Of a stretch of DNA of 32,529 nucleotides, positions 25,368 to 32,145 are shown in pieces (position 1 is the stretch's first letter; the number at the start of each line of letters is the position of its first letter). The notes below the pieces were generated by a model, which was not told where the DNA came from, made no database searches, and worked only from the letters and a program-made list of their open reading frames with translations. Location: positions 1 to 32,529 of the forward strand of contig NZ_LZJC01000110.1 of assembly GCF_001666755.1 (NCBI RefSeq). The letters run 5' to 3'. Source of the DNA: Mycobacterium sp. E1214. GTDB lineage: Bacteria > Actinomycetota > Actinomycetes > Mycobacteriales > Mycobacteriaceae. Position numbers and translations under genes: made by a program.

Positions 25368-26678
25368 GTGACCTCAATTGTGATCGTCGGAAGCGGCTTC
25401 ACCGGATTCACCTGCGCCCGTCGCCTGGCGCGGATCTTTCGCCGGCAACGGGAATCGGTCGACATCACGATCATCTCCCCCGTCGACTACATGCTGTACA
25501 CGCCGTTGCTGCCCGACGTCGCCGGCGGCGTGGTCGACGCGCGGTTCGTCGCCGTGCCGCTGGCCAACACGCTCAAGGGCGTGCGCGCGGTGCGCGGCCG
25601 TGTCGACGGCGTCGACCTGGCGCAGCACACGTTGACCTACCGCGACCCGGAGGAACGCAGCCACAGCCTGTCCTGGGATCGGCTGGTGCTCACGCCGGGC
25701 TCGGTGACGCGACTGTTCGACGTGCCGGGCCTGGCGCGCTACGCGCGCGGGCTGAAAACGACGGCCGAGGCCCTGTACCTGCGCGACCACTTCATCGAGC
25801 AACTCGAGCTGGCCAACATCGAAGACGACCCGCAGGTGGCGGCCGCCCGGCGCACCGTCGTGGTGGTCGGGGCGTCGTACTCGGGCACCGAGCTGGTGGC
25901 CCAGCTGCGGGCGCTGGCCGACGCGGCGGCCAAGCAGATGCGTTTCGACCCCGGCTCCGTCCACTTCGTGTTGCTCGACCTTGCCGAGCAGGTGATGCCC
26001 GAGGTGGGCCAGAAGCTCAGCGACGCCGCGTTCAAGGTGCTGCGCCGGCGCGGCATCGACGTCCGCCTCGGCGTGACCCTCAAGGAAGCCCACCCGGATC
26101 ACGTTGTGCTGACCGATGATTCGCGAGTCGACACCCGCACCCTGGCCTGGGTGACCGGCGTGACCGGGGCGCCGCTGATCCAGGACCTGGGACTGCCGGT
26201 GGAAAAGGGCAGGCTCACCGTGCAGGCCGACCTCCAGGTGCCGGAGCACCCCGACGTGTTCGCGGCCGGGGACGCCGCCGCGGTCCCGGACCTGACCCAG
26301 CCCGGCAAGGTCACGCCGCCGACCGCCCAGCACGCCACCCGGCAGGGCAAGGTGCTGGCCCGCAACGTGGCCGCCAGCCTCGGCCGCGGCACACCCAAGG
26401 AGTACAAGCACCGCAACCTGGGGCTGGTGGTCGACCTCGGGCCGCACTACGCGGTGGCCAACCCGCTCAACGTGCACCTGTCCGGATTCCCGGCCAAGGT
26501 GGTCACGCGGGCCTATCACCTCTACGCCATTCCCCGCGGGGTCAACCGGTGGGCGGTGTCGCTGGCCTATCTCACCGACGCGCTGTTCGCCCGGTCGGTC
26601 GTCTCGATCGGCCTGTCGTCGGAGGGCGACGCCGACTTCGCGGCCAGCGAGGGCATTCCGATGCCCAAGACGGGCTGA
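25368..26678 (+). CDS. Type II NADH dehydrogenase-like flavoprotein
   Basis: The 436-residue protein has two dinucleotide folds: SIVIVGSGFTGFTCARRLA for FAD and TVVVVGASYSGTELVAQL for NAD(P)H. It also has DVFAAGDAAAV and TPPTAQHATRQGKVLARN, the AQxAxxQ-type quinone-side motif of NDH-2 enzymes. The C-terminal part (AYHLYAIPRGVNRWAVSLAYLTDALF) is amphipathic and likely docks on the membrane. Expected activity is non-proton-pumping transfer of electrons from NADH to menaquinone, although NDH-2 relatives with other acceptors exist in mycobacteria. GTG 25368 is favoured over the upstream frame because a TANNNT -10 sits 7 bases away. It faces the DUF1360 gene with an 8-base gap. Confidence 0.85.
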   Translation: MTSIVIVGSGFTGFTCARRLARIFRRQRESVDITIISPVDYMLYTPLLPDVAGGVVDARFVAVPLANTLKGVRAVRGRVDGVDLAQHTLTYRDPEERSHSLSWDRLVLTPGSVTRLFDVPGLARYARGLKTTAEALYLRDHFIEQLELANIEDDPQVAAARRTVVVVGASYSGTELVAQLRALADAAAKQMRFDPGSVHFVLLDLAEQVMPEVGQKLSDAAFKVLRRRGIDVRLGVTLKEAHPDHVVLTDDSRVDTRTLAWVTGVTGAPLIQDLGLPVEKGRLTVQADLQVPEHPDVFAAGDAAAVPDLTQPGKVTPPTAQHATRQGKVLARNVAASLGRGTPKEYKHRNLGLVVDLGPHYAVANPLNVHLSGFPAKVVTRAYHLYAIPRGVNRWAVSLAYLTDALFARSVVSIGLSSEGDADFAASEGIPMPKTG

Positions 26679-26686
26679 CGGCCCGG

Positions 26687-27223
26687 TTACTTCTCGGCGG
26701 AGCGCTGGGCGATGGCGTAGCCGAGCTGCAGGAAGTCGGCCCCGGTCAGCGCGGTGAACACGCCAGCGACCAGGCGGGTGAACCGCGGCGCGAAGACCAG
26801 TCCGATGGTGAACCCGGTGGCCACCCACATGTCCAGGCAGAACGGGCAGGTGAGCAGCTCGCCTAGGCTGTGCCGCAGCTGACTCTGCCCCCTGACCTCC
26901 TCCATCACCTCGGCAGGGCCGCCGGTGCCGGCGTACTGGGTGAAGGGAGCCCGCAACGGGCTGGTTACCGCGTCCTTGGTCAGGGTGCGCGAAAGCTTGT
27001 GCGTGCCAAGGGACACAGTCACAAGGTCACCGATCCTCCACCGCGACGGCAAGGTGCGCCCGGTGACCAGGGCCGCCACCGTCGCGATCGTCACCACGAG
27101 GCTGTAGACGACCAGGACGGCCAGGTAGCCGCCCAGCGGCTGGTCGCTGTCGCCTTGGTACGCCTGCGCTTCTTGCCGTGCACCGTGGACCACTTGGGCG
27201 CTGGTTCCCGTCACGTCTGCCAT
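26687..27223 (-). CDS. DUF1360 membrane protein
   Basis: The 178-residue protein has a hydrophilic N-terminal ~28 residues, a membrane helix (YLAVLVVYSLVVTIATVAALV), the family signature VSLGTHKLSRTLTKDAVTSPLRAPFT, a further conserved GELLTCPFCLDMWVATGF with two cysteines entering a membrane segment, and a last hydrophobic segment near LVAGVFTALTGADFL. These match DUF1360, whose function is not established. An aggag site lies 6-7 bases before the ATG; a longer upstream frame is discarded. It lies downstream of the MerR-like regulator on the same strand, beyond a strong hairpin. Confidence 0.85.
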   Translation of the reverse strand: MADVTGTSAQVVHGARQEAQAYQGDSDQPLGGYLAVLVVYSLVVTIATVAALVTGRTLPSRWRIGDLVTVSLGTHKLSRTLTKDAVTSPLRAPFTQYAGTGGPAEVMEEVRGQSQLRHSLGELLTCPFCLDMWVATGFTIGLVFAPRFTRLVAGVFTALTGADFLQLGYAIAQRSAEK

Positions 27224-27289
27224 TGCTTCTCCTCTTGTTGCCCACGGGACGCTCCCTTGAAGGCCTAGCCGGCCGAATACCCCGGGTGG

Positions 27290-27313
27290 TGCCCCGCAAT
27301 CAGCGGCGGGGCA
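27290..27313 (-). terminator. Hairpin downstream of the MerR-like gene
   Basis: tgccccgc and gcggggca pair perfectly over 8 bases around an 8-base loop, 11 bases past the regulator's stop codon in its direction of transcription and before the DUF1360 gene. There is no U-tract, as is common for proposed mycobacterial terminators. Confidence 0.5.
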
Positions 27314-27324
27314 TTGCGCCGCGG

Positions 27325-27702
27325 TCAGCCCTCGGCGGTGTCGCCGTCCAGGGTGCCGCCCTTGGACGTGCGTACGGCGGTGCGCAGCGTGTGGTTGGTG
27401 GAGCGCAGGCTGGAGTTCACCGCCGAGAGCGACGCGTTGTGGTCCTCGAGGTCGAGGATGCGGGAGATGCCCGCGAGGTTCACCCCCGCATTGACCAGTT
27501 CGCTGATGCGCCGCAGGCGGGCGAGGTCGTTCGCGCTGTAGCGGCGGGTCCCCCCCTCGCTGCGCGCCGGGGTCAGGAGCCCGTGGCGCTCGTAGAGCCG
27601 CAATGATTGGACCGCGATACCGGACAGTTCGGCGGCCACCGAGATGCCGTACACGCCGTGGTCGGACGCCGGAGCTTCCAATTCCGTAGGGCGGTCGGCC
27701 AT
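27325..27702 (-). CDS. HspR-like MerR-family transcriptional repressor
   Basis: The 125-residue protein has a MerR-type winged helix (YGISVAAELSGIAVQSLRLYERHGLLTPARSEGGTRRYSANDLARLRRI) closely resembling mycobacterial HspR, including VNLAGISRILDLE. A short coiled-coil tail follows with no cysteine-based metal site. HspR itself represses heat-shock genes; this paralogue is divergent from hsp18 with a 142-base gap and probably controls it and itself. ATG 27702 is chosen because aaaggggga lies 4 bases upstream; a start at 27747 has no such site. The known HspR operator HAIR (CTTGAGT-N7-ACTCAAG) is not seen nearby, so its binding site is probably different. Confidence 0.88.
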   Translation of the reverse strand: MADRPTELEAPASDHGVYGISVAAELSGIAVQSLRLYERHGLLTPARSEGGTRRYSANDLARLRRISELVNAGVNLAGISRILDLEDHNASLSAVNSSLRSTNHTLRTAVRTSKGGTLDGDTAEG

Positions 27703-27781
27703 CTCGTCCCCCTTTCTGAACAGCTTTAGAAAATCTGTGTAGCACACTTGCGCCGTTATGTCGACGAGTGCTATAAGAAAT

Positions 27782-27799
27782 CTATGTCATTAGACATAG
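27782..27799. promoter_or_regulatory. Inverted repeat, candidate operator in the regulator-hsp18 spacer
   Basis: ctatgtc-atta-gacatag is a perfect 7-base inverted repeat. It begins about 5 bases after a possible plus-strand promoter TTGCGC (27748-27753), 18-base spacer, TATAAG (27772-27777), so it would overlap the hsp18 transcription start. A related sequence, aaatctgtgt, lies near 27731 and echoes aaatctatgt at this site. This is well placed for repression by the divergent MerR-family protein, which is inference. Confidence 0.5.
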
Positions 27800-27844
27800 G
27801 AAATAGCCGACCCACAGCCTAGATTGGAGTGAGAGGTGACTACC

Positions 27845-28294
27845 ATGTTGATGCGTACCGACCCGTTCCGGGAACTCGACCGCTTCGCCCACCAGGTGCT
27901 CGGTACGGCGGCGCGACCTGCCGTGATGCCCATGGACGCGTGGCGCGAGGGGGAGAAGTTCGTCGTCGAGTTCGACCTGCCCGGCATCGACGCCGACTCG
28001 CTGGACATCGACATCGAGCGCAACGTGGTGACCGTGCGCGCGCAGCGCCCGCCGGTGGACCCCAACCGCGAGATGCTGGCCACCGAGCGGCCGCGCGGGG
28101 TGTTCAGCCGCCAGCTGGTGCTCGGCGACAACCTGGACACCGAAAGGATCGAGGCGTCCTACCGAGAGGGCGTGCTGAGCCTGCAGATCCCGGTGGCCGA
28201 ACGGGCCAAGCCGCGCAAGATCTCGGTGGGCCGCGACGGCGGGCAGCAAGCCATCAAGGACAACGCGGCGCACCGAGAGGTGATCAACGCCTGA
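27845..28294 (+). CDS. hsp18: Hsp20 small heat-shock protein, mycobacterial 18-kDa antigen
   Basis: The 149-residue protein starts [14 protein letters not shown] and continues with [23 protein letters not shown], the alpha-crystallin domain ([17 protein letters not shown]), [13 protein letters not shown] and the closing [12 protein letters not shown]. This is recognisably the 18-kDa antigen known from M. leprae and the M. avium complex. It is an ATP-independent chaperone that forms oligomers and holds unfolded proteins. The ATG at 27845, with gagagg 8 bases upstream, gives the known N-terminus; a GTG at 27836 preceded by ggag would add three residues. It is divergent from an HspR-like regulator with an inverted repeat over its likely promoter. 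M. tuberculosis lacks a direct counterpart, which helps place the organism. Confidence 0.94.
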   Translation: MLMRTDPFRELDRFAHQVLGTAARPAVMPMDAWREGEKFVVEFDLPGIDADSLDIDIERNVVTVRAQRPPVDPNREMLATERPRGVFSRQLVLGDNLDTERIEASYREGVLSLQIPVAERAKPRKISVGRDGGQQAIKDNAAHREVINA

Positions 28295-28307
28295 TCCGCC
28301 GGCGGGC

Positions 28308-28358
28308 CGGGCGGCGGCCGCACTGGGCGCGAAGCCGCCACTAGCCGGCCGCCGCCCG
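28308..28358 (+). terminator. Long GC-rich hairpin between hsp18 and the PAS-ANTAR gene
   Basis: cgggcggcggccg (28308-28320) and cggccgccgcccg (28346-28358) pair perfectly over 13 bases around a 25-base loop. It begins 13 bases after the hsp18 stop and ends about 6 bases before the aggga ribosome site of the next gene. It could terminate hsp18 or, if the two genes are co-transcribed, limit expression of the ANTAR gene. There is no U-tract. Confidence 0.5.
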
Positions 28359-28377
28359 CCGCGACAGGGGACGCATC

Positions 28378-29055
28378 ATGAAATGGGAACTGGACGGCCA
28401 GACGGGCAGTGTCGAGCAGGCCCTGACCGGCGGCACGGCACACCCCGCGGGCTGGTTCAGGTTCCACTTCACCGACCAGCGGTGGGAATGGTCGAACGAG
28501 GTGCAGCGGATCTACGGCTACGAACCCGGCAGCGTCACACCCACCACCGAGTTGGTCCTCTCGCACAAGCACCCCGACGACCGCCCACGCGTCCGGGCCA
28601 CTATCGACCAGATCGTGCACGCCCGTTCGGCGTTCGGCACCCGGCACCGCATCATCGACACCCGCGGACGCGTCCGGCACGTGATGGTGGTCGCCGACAA
28701 GCTCGTCGACGCCGAGGGCGACGTGGTCGGCACCCACGGGTTTATCGTGGACGTCACGCCGGGACATGACCACGCCCACGAGGACATGGTGACCGCCAAG
28801 CTCGCCGAAATCAGCGAGCACCGCGCCAGCATCGAACAGGCCAAGGGCATGCTGATGCTGGTCTACGACCTCGACGACGGGTCCGCGTTCGATCTGCTGA
28901 AATGGCTTTCCCAGGAGGCGAACCTGAAGCTGCGCACGCTGGCCGAGCAGATCACTGCCGACTTCCGGCGCGCCGGCCTGGCCGACCGGTCGGAATTCGA
29001 CCACCTCCTGCTGACCGCGCACCGGCGGGTCCGCAGGACGGCATCCGGCGGGTAA
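28378..29055 (+). CDS. PAS-ANTAR regulator
   Basis: The 225-residue protein has a PAS domain (~25-130; GWFRFHFTDQRWEWSNEVQRIYGYEPG, SHKHPDDRPRV, RHRIIDTRGRVRHVM) and an ANTAR domain (~143-205; HRASIEQAKGMLMLVYDLDDGSAFDLLKWLSQEANLKLRTLAEQI). The PAS fold senses an unknown ligand or redox signal; the ANTAR part should bind RNA hairpins. PAS-ANTAR pairs are common in mycobacteria. The ATG at 28378 follows aggggacgcatc. It sits downstream of hsp18 behind a strong hairpin and faces devS with a 20-base gap. Confidence 0.9.
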   Translation: MKWELDGQTGSVEQALTGGTAHPAGWFRFHFTDQRWEWSNEVQRIYGYEPGSVTPTTELVLSHKHPDDRPRVRATIDQIVHARSAFGTRHRIIDTRGRVRHVMVVADKLVDAEGDVVGTHGFIVDVTPGHDHAHEDMVTAKLAEISEHRASIEQAKGMLMLVYDLDDGSAFDLLKWLSQEANLKLRTLAEQITADFRRAGLADRSEFDHLLLTAHRRVRRTASGG

Positions 29056-29075
29056 CGCGTTGCGCCACAGGGGAT

Positions 29076-30785
29076 TCAGTCTCCGCCCAGCGGGGCGACC
29101 CAGTGCACCACGGTGCCGCCCTCCGGTCGGGTGGTGACGGAACAGCTACCGCCCAGCTGCTCGGCCCGCCGCTGCATGTTGGCCAGCCCGCTGCGCCGCG
29201 TGTTGTCCGGCGCTATGCCGCAACCGTTGTCGACGACATCGAGCACGAACATGTCGGCGGCGCTGATGTTGACGCTGACCCGCGACGCACCGGAATGGCG
29301 CAGGGCGTTGCTGACGGCTTCGGCGACGACCGCCTCGGCGTGATCGGCGAGTTCACCGGTGACGGTCGTCATCGGGCCGTCCATGTGCACGGTCGTGACG
29401 ACGTCGCGGTTGGCGGCCAGATCGGTGACCACCCGCTGGATGCGATGGCGGAAGTCGACATTCGCGTCGGCCGGGGATTTCAGCGCGAAGATGGTGGTGC
29501 GAATCTCCTCGATGATGGTCTGCAGGTCGTCCAGCGTGCGGTTGAGCCGCTCGGCCACCTCGGGGGAACGCACCCTGGCCAGGGTGCCCTGCAGCGTCAT
29601 GCCGGCGGCGAACAACCGCTGGATCACGTGGTCGTGCAGGTCGTGGGCGATTCGTTCCCGTTCGGCCAGGATCGTGAGCTGCCGGGCATCCTCGCGAGCC
29701 GCGGCCAGCACCAACGCGATCGCAGCGTGCGTCGCGAAATCGCGGACCACGTCGAGGTACCCCTCGGTGAACGGCGGCTGGTCGGCGCCGCGGGCGATCG
29801 CGATCACGCCGACGACCTCGTCGTGCGCGCGCAACGGCATCACGACGGCCGGGCGCTGCCCCACGTCGGTGAATGCCTGGATGGGATAACGGAATTCGCC
29901 GGTGATGAGCGGTTCGCCGACCCGGAACACCGCCCCCGTCGTGGAACCCTGCACCGGGACCCGCTGGCCGATCACCTCGGCCGCGTGCCGACCGACCGCG
30001 GCCGACACCACCAGGGTGTCGACCTGCTCCTCGGGCGCGCCGGTATCGTCCGGGACCAGCACGATCGCCTGTTCGGCGTCGGTGAGGACGCGGGCGCGCT
30101 CGGCGATCAGCTGCAGGGGCCGGCGGTGCGGCTCGCTGGACAACAACGCGGTGGTGATCTCGCGGCTGGCCTCCATCCACTTGACGGAGGTGCGTTCGCG
30201 TTCGAAGACCTGCGCGTTGTCGATCGCCACGGCGGCCGCGAACGCCAGTGCGCGCGCGGTCATTTCGTCGGATTCGGAGAACACGCGCTGCGGATCGACG
30301 TGGGTGAGATACAGATTGCCGAACACGGTGTCGCGAATGGTGATCGGCACCGCGAGGAACGCGCGCATCGGTGGGTGGTGTTCGGGGAAACCGACAGCCG
30401 CGGGGTGGGCGGTCAAATCGTCCATCCGCAACGCCGGGGTGTCCAGCAGTGACAGGCTCAGCAGCCCCTTGCCCACCGGCAGGTGGCCGATGCGTCCCAC
30501 GGTGGGGGCGTCCATCCCCTCGTGCACGAACGAGACCAGGTTGCCGTCCGCGTCGCGGATGGCCAGGGCGCCGTACGGGGCGGACGTCAATTCGCGGGCC
30601 GCGGCGATGATCCGGTGGAAGGTGGCCTCCGGGTCGAGGCCCGAACCGATTTCGACGATGACCCGCAGCAGGTGCTCCATCTGGTCGCGCGCGGCCAGCA
30701 GCTCGTCGAGCTGCTCGTGCATCTTGCCGACCAGCCCGCGCTGGCCGAGCCCCGCGAAGGCGGAGTCGTTGTCGCCGCCGGTCAC
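29076..30785 (-). CDS. devS: DevS/DosT-type oxygen-sensing histidine kinase
   Basis: The 569-residue protein has two GAF domains (~52-190 and ~220-355), a HisKA_3 dimerisation domain and a C-terminal ATPase domain. The first GAF matches DevS closely (YGALAIRDADGNLVSFVHEG, IGHLPVGKGLL). Candidate heme ligand H137 in HHPPMRAF is 22 residues before Y159 in FGNLYLT, the same spacing as heme ligand H149 and distal Y171 in M. tuberculosis DevS. The phospho-accepting histidine is H384 in AHDLHDHVIQRLF. The ATPase has VVAEAVSNALRHSGAS, DNGCGI and SGLANMQRRAEQLGG. It should phosphorylate DevR under low oxygen, NO or CO. GTG start 12 bases after devR ends, so the two are one operon. Confidence 0.93.
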   Translation of the reverse strand: MTGGDNDSAFAGLGQRGLVGKMHEQLDELLAARDQMEHLLRVIVEIGSGLDPEATFHRIIAAARELTSAPYGALAIRDADGNLVSFVHEGMDAPTVGRIGHLPVGKGLLSLSLLDTPALRMDDLTAHPAAVGFPEHHPPMRAFLAVPITIRDTVFGNLYLTHVDPQRVFSESDEMTARALAFAAAVAIDNAQVFERERTSVKWMEASREITTALLSSEPHRRPLQLIAERARVLTDAEQAIVLVPDDTGAPEEQVDTLVVSAAVGRHAAEVIGQRVPVQGSTTGAVFRVGEPLITGEFRYPIQAFTDVGQRPAVVMPLRAHDEVVGVIAIARGADQPPFTEGYLDVVRDFATHAAIALVLAAAREDARQLTILAERERIAHDLHDHVIQRLFAAGMTLQGTLARVRSPEVAERLNRTLDDLQTIIEEIRTTIFALKSPADANVDFRHRIQRVVTDLAANRDVVTTVHMDGPMTTVTGELADHAEAVVAEAVSNALRHSGASRVSVNISAADMFVLDVVDNGCGIAPDNTRRSGLANMQRRAEQLGGSCSVTTRPEGGTVVHWVAPLGGD

Positions 30786-30797
30786 CGAGACCCCGGC

Positions 30798-31448
30798 TCA
30801 GTCCGCGGGCGGGCGCGACTGCCGATCCAGCTTGGACGCGAACACCGCGGCTTGGGTGCGCCGCTCCATGCCCAGCTTGGCCAGCAGTCGGGAGACGTAG
30901 TTCTTCACCGTCTTTTCGGCCAGGAACATCCGCGCCGCGATCTGCCGGTTGGTCAGGCCTTCGCTGAGCAGGCCGAGCAGCGTGCGCTCCTGGTCGGTCA
31001 GCCCGGACAGCGGGTCCTCCCGGGCGCCCGCGCCGCGCAGCTTGGCCATCAACGCCGCAGCGGCCCTGTTGTCCAGCAGGGATTTTCCGGCGCCGACCTC
31101 TTTGATCGCGTGGGCGAGTTCCATGCCCTTGATGTCCTTGACCACATAGCCGCTGGCGCCGGCCAGGATCGCTTCCAGCATCGCTTCGTCGGAGGTGAAC
31201 GACGTCAGCATCAGGCACCGCAGGTCGGGGTGCTCCGCCACGAGGTCGCGGCACAACTCGATGCCGTTGCCGTCCGGCAGGCGCACGTCGAGCACGACGA
31301 CGTCGGGGGCCGCGGCGGGGATGCGCGCCATCGCCTCGGCGACCGAGCCGGCCTCGCCGACGATCTGCAACTCGGGGTCCGAGGCCAGCAGGTCGCACAG
31401 TCCGCGACGCACGACCTCGTGGTCATCGACGAGAAACACCTTGATCAT
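30798..31448 (-). CDS. devR: DevR/DosR dormancy response regulator
   Basis: The 216-residue NarL-family regulator is nearly colinear with M. tuberculosis Dev[16 protein letters not shown] at the N-terminus, phospho-acceptor D54 in [47 protein letters not shown], a linker, and the LuxR-type DNA-binding helices [41 protein letters not shown]. It activates hypoxia genes through DosR boxes. The ATG at 31448 aligns with the known N-terminus and has gaaggg 6 bases upstream; an earlier frame to 31520 is not supported. It is followed by devS. Two DosR-like boxes lie in the 257-base divergent spacer and may also autoregulate it. Confidence 0.95.
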   Translation of the reverse strand: MIKVFLVDDHEVVRRGLCDLLASDPELQIVGEAGSVAEAMARIPAAAPDVVVLDVRLPDGNGIELCRDLVAEHPDLRCLMLTSFTSDEAMLEAILAGASGYVVKDIKGMELAHAIKEVGAGKSLLDNRAAAALMAKLRGAGAREDPLSGLTDQERTLLGLLSEGLTNRQIAARMFLAEKTVKNYVSRLLAKLGMERRTQAAVFASKLDRQSRPPAD

Positions 31449-31595
31449 CACGAGCCCTTCCTGCCCTCGCGCACCGCCCACGCCGGTTGCACCCCAATAT
31501 TGCACACGGCGCACCAGCAATCACTGCCGTCGACGCGCAGGGTCGGGCGGCGCACCGGTAACGCCACCGCACCCGACCACCCAAACTCCAGCGGC

Positions 31596-31615
31596 ACAAC
31601 GACTTTGGTCCCCAT
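31596..31615 (+). promoter_or_regulatory. DosR box 1 (candidate)
   Basis: GACTTTGGTCCCCAT (31601-31615) matches the right-hand part of the DosR consensus TTSGGGACTWWAGTCCCSAA, 13 of 20 overall, with a weak left half. It is centred about 64 bases upstream of the predicted start of the PPOX transcript. Confidence 0.6.
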
Positions 31616-31617
31616 AG

Positions 31618-31637
31618 ACAGGGACCTTCGACCGGCG
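31618..31637 (+). promoter_or_regulatory. DosR box 2 (candidate)
   Basis: GGGACCTTCGACC (31621-31633) keeps the strong left half GGGAC and the TT..G.CC pattern of the consensus, 11 of 20 overall. It starts 22 bases after box 1, two helical turns, and ends 20 bases before the -10, so it covers the -35 region as in known DosR-activated promoters. Confidence 0.55.
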
Positions 31638-31657
31638 CGGGGAGCGCGCCGGTCGAC

Positions 31658-31663
31658 TAGTCT
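31658..31663 (+). promoter_or_regulatory. Candidate -10 element (TAGTCT) of the PPOX gene
   Basis: TAGTCT fits TANNNT, 42 bases before the GTG start. With the two DosR-like boxes immediately upstream it makes a complete activator-dependent promoter layout. Confidence 0.55.
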
Positions 31664-31705
31664 CGTGCGCGTGCGGGTGTTTGCCCGCGGTGGAAGGGAG
31701 CACCG

Positions 31706-32125
31706 GTGGCCGACGACGACAACGCCGTCTTGAGCGCGCGGGAATGTTGGGATCTGCTGGCGGGCCACACCCTGGGTCGGTTGGTCACCTGCGTCGACGG
31801 CCGCCCCGACATCTTCCCCGTCAACTACGCCGTGCAACGCGGCACCGTGCTGTTCCGCACCGCGCAGGGCACCAAGCTGGTCAGCACCGCGATCAACGAT
31901 CGGGTCCTCTTCGAGGTCGACGACCACACGGCTGCGCAGGGCTGGAGCGTCATCGTCAAGGGCACCGCGCGGGCGTTGCACACCCGCGAGGAGCTGCACG
32001 ACGCCGAACGGGCGCAGGTGTTGCCCTGGACGCTGCCCGAGAAGACCCACTACGTGCGGATCCTGCCCGACGAGGTGACCGGGCGCCGGCTGCGGTTCGG
32101 GCCGCGCGACGGCACGCCGTGGTGA
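31706..32125 (+). CDS. Pyridoxamine 5'-phosphate oxidase (PPOX) family protein
   Basis: The 139-residue protein is a split-barrel flavin-binding protein of the PPOX superfamily: LLAGHTLGRLVTCVDGRPDIFPVNYAVQRGTVLFRT, TKLVSTAINDRVLFEVD and GWSVIVKGTARAL. Length and sequence suit the small putative PPOX group rather than true pyridoxamine phosphate oxidase; FMN, heme or F420 are possible ligands. GTG 31706 is preceded by ggaaggga about 6 bases upstream. It is divergent from devR, downstream of two DosR-like boxes, and convergent with an Acg-type nitroreductase. In M. tuberculosis the DosR regulon contains a PPOX-like gene, Rv3129, close to devRS. The parallel supports a role in hypoxic redox balance, which is inference. 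Confidence 0.87.
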   Translation: MADDDNAVLSARECWDLLAGHTLGRLVTCVDGRPDIFPVNYAVQRGTVLFRTAQGTKLVSTAINDRVLFEVDDHTAAQGWSVIVKGTARALHTREELHDAERAQVLPWTLPEKTHYVRILPDEVTGRRLRFGPRDGTPW

Positions 32126-32145
32126 ACGACCCGAATCCTGTTGCC

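Noticed and set aside
27703..27844. HAIR operator for the HspR-like protein
   Set aside because: No CTTGAGT-N7-ACTCAAG or close variant is found in the spacer; only an unrelated repeat is present.
29353..31398. 680-codon minus-strand frame overlapping devS and devR in another phase
   Set aside because: Arginine- and glycine-rich translation with no motifs, covered by devR and devS, which have clear family signatures.
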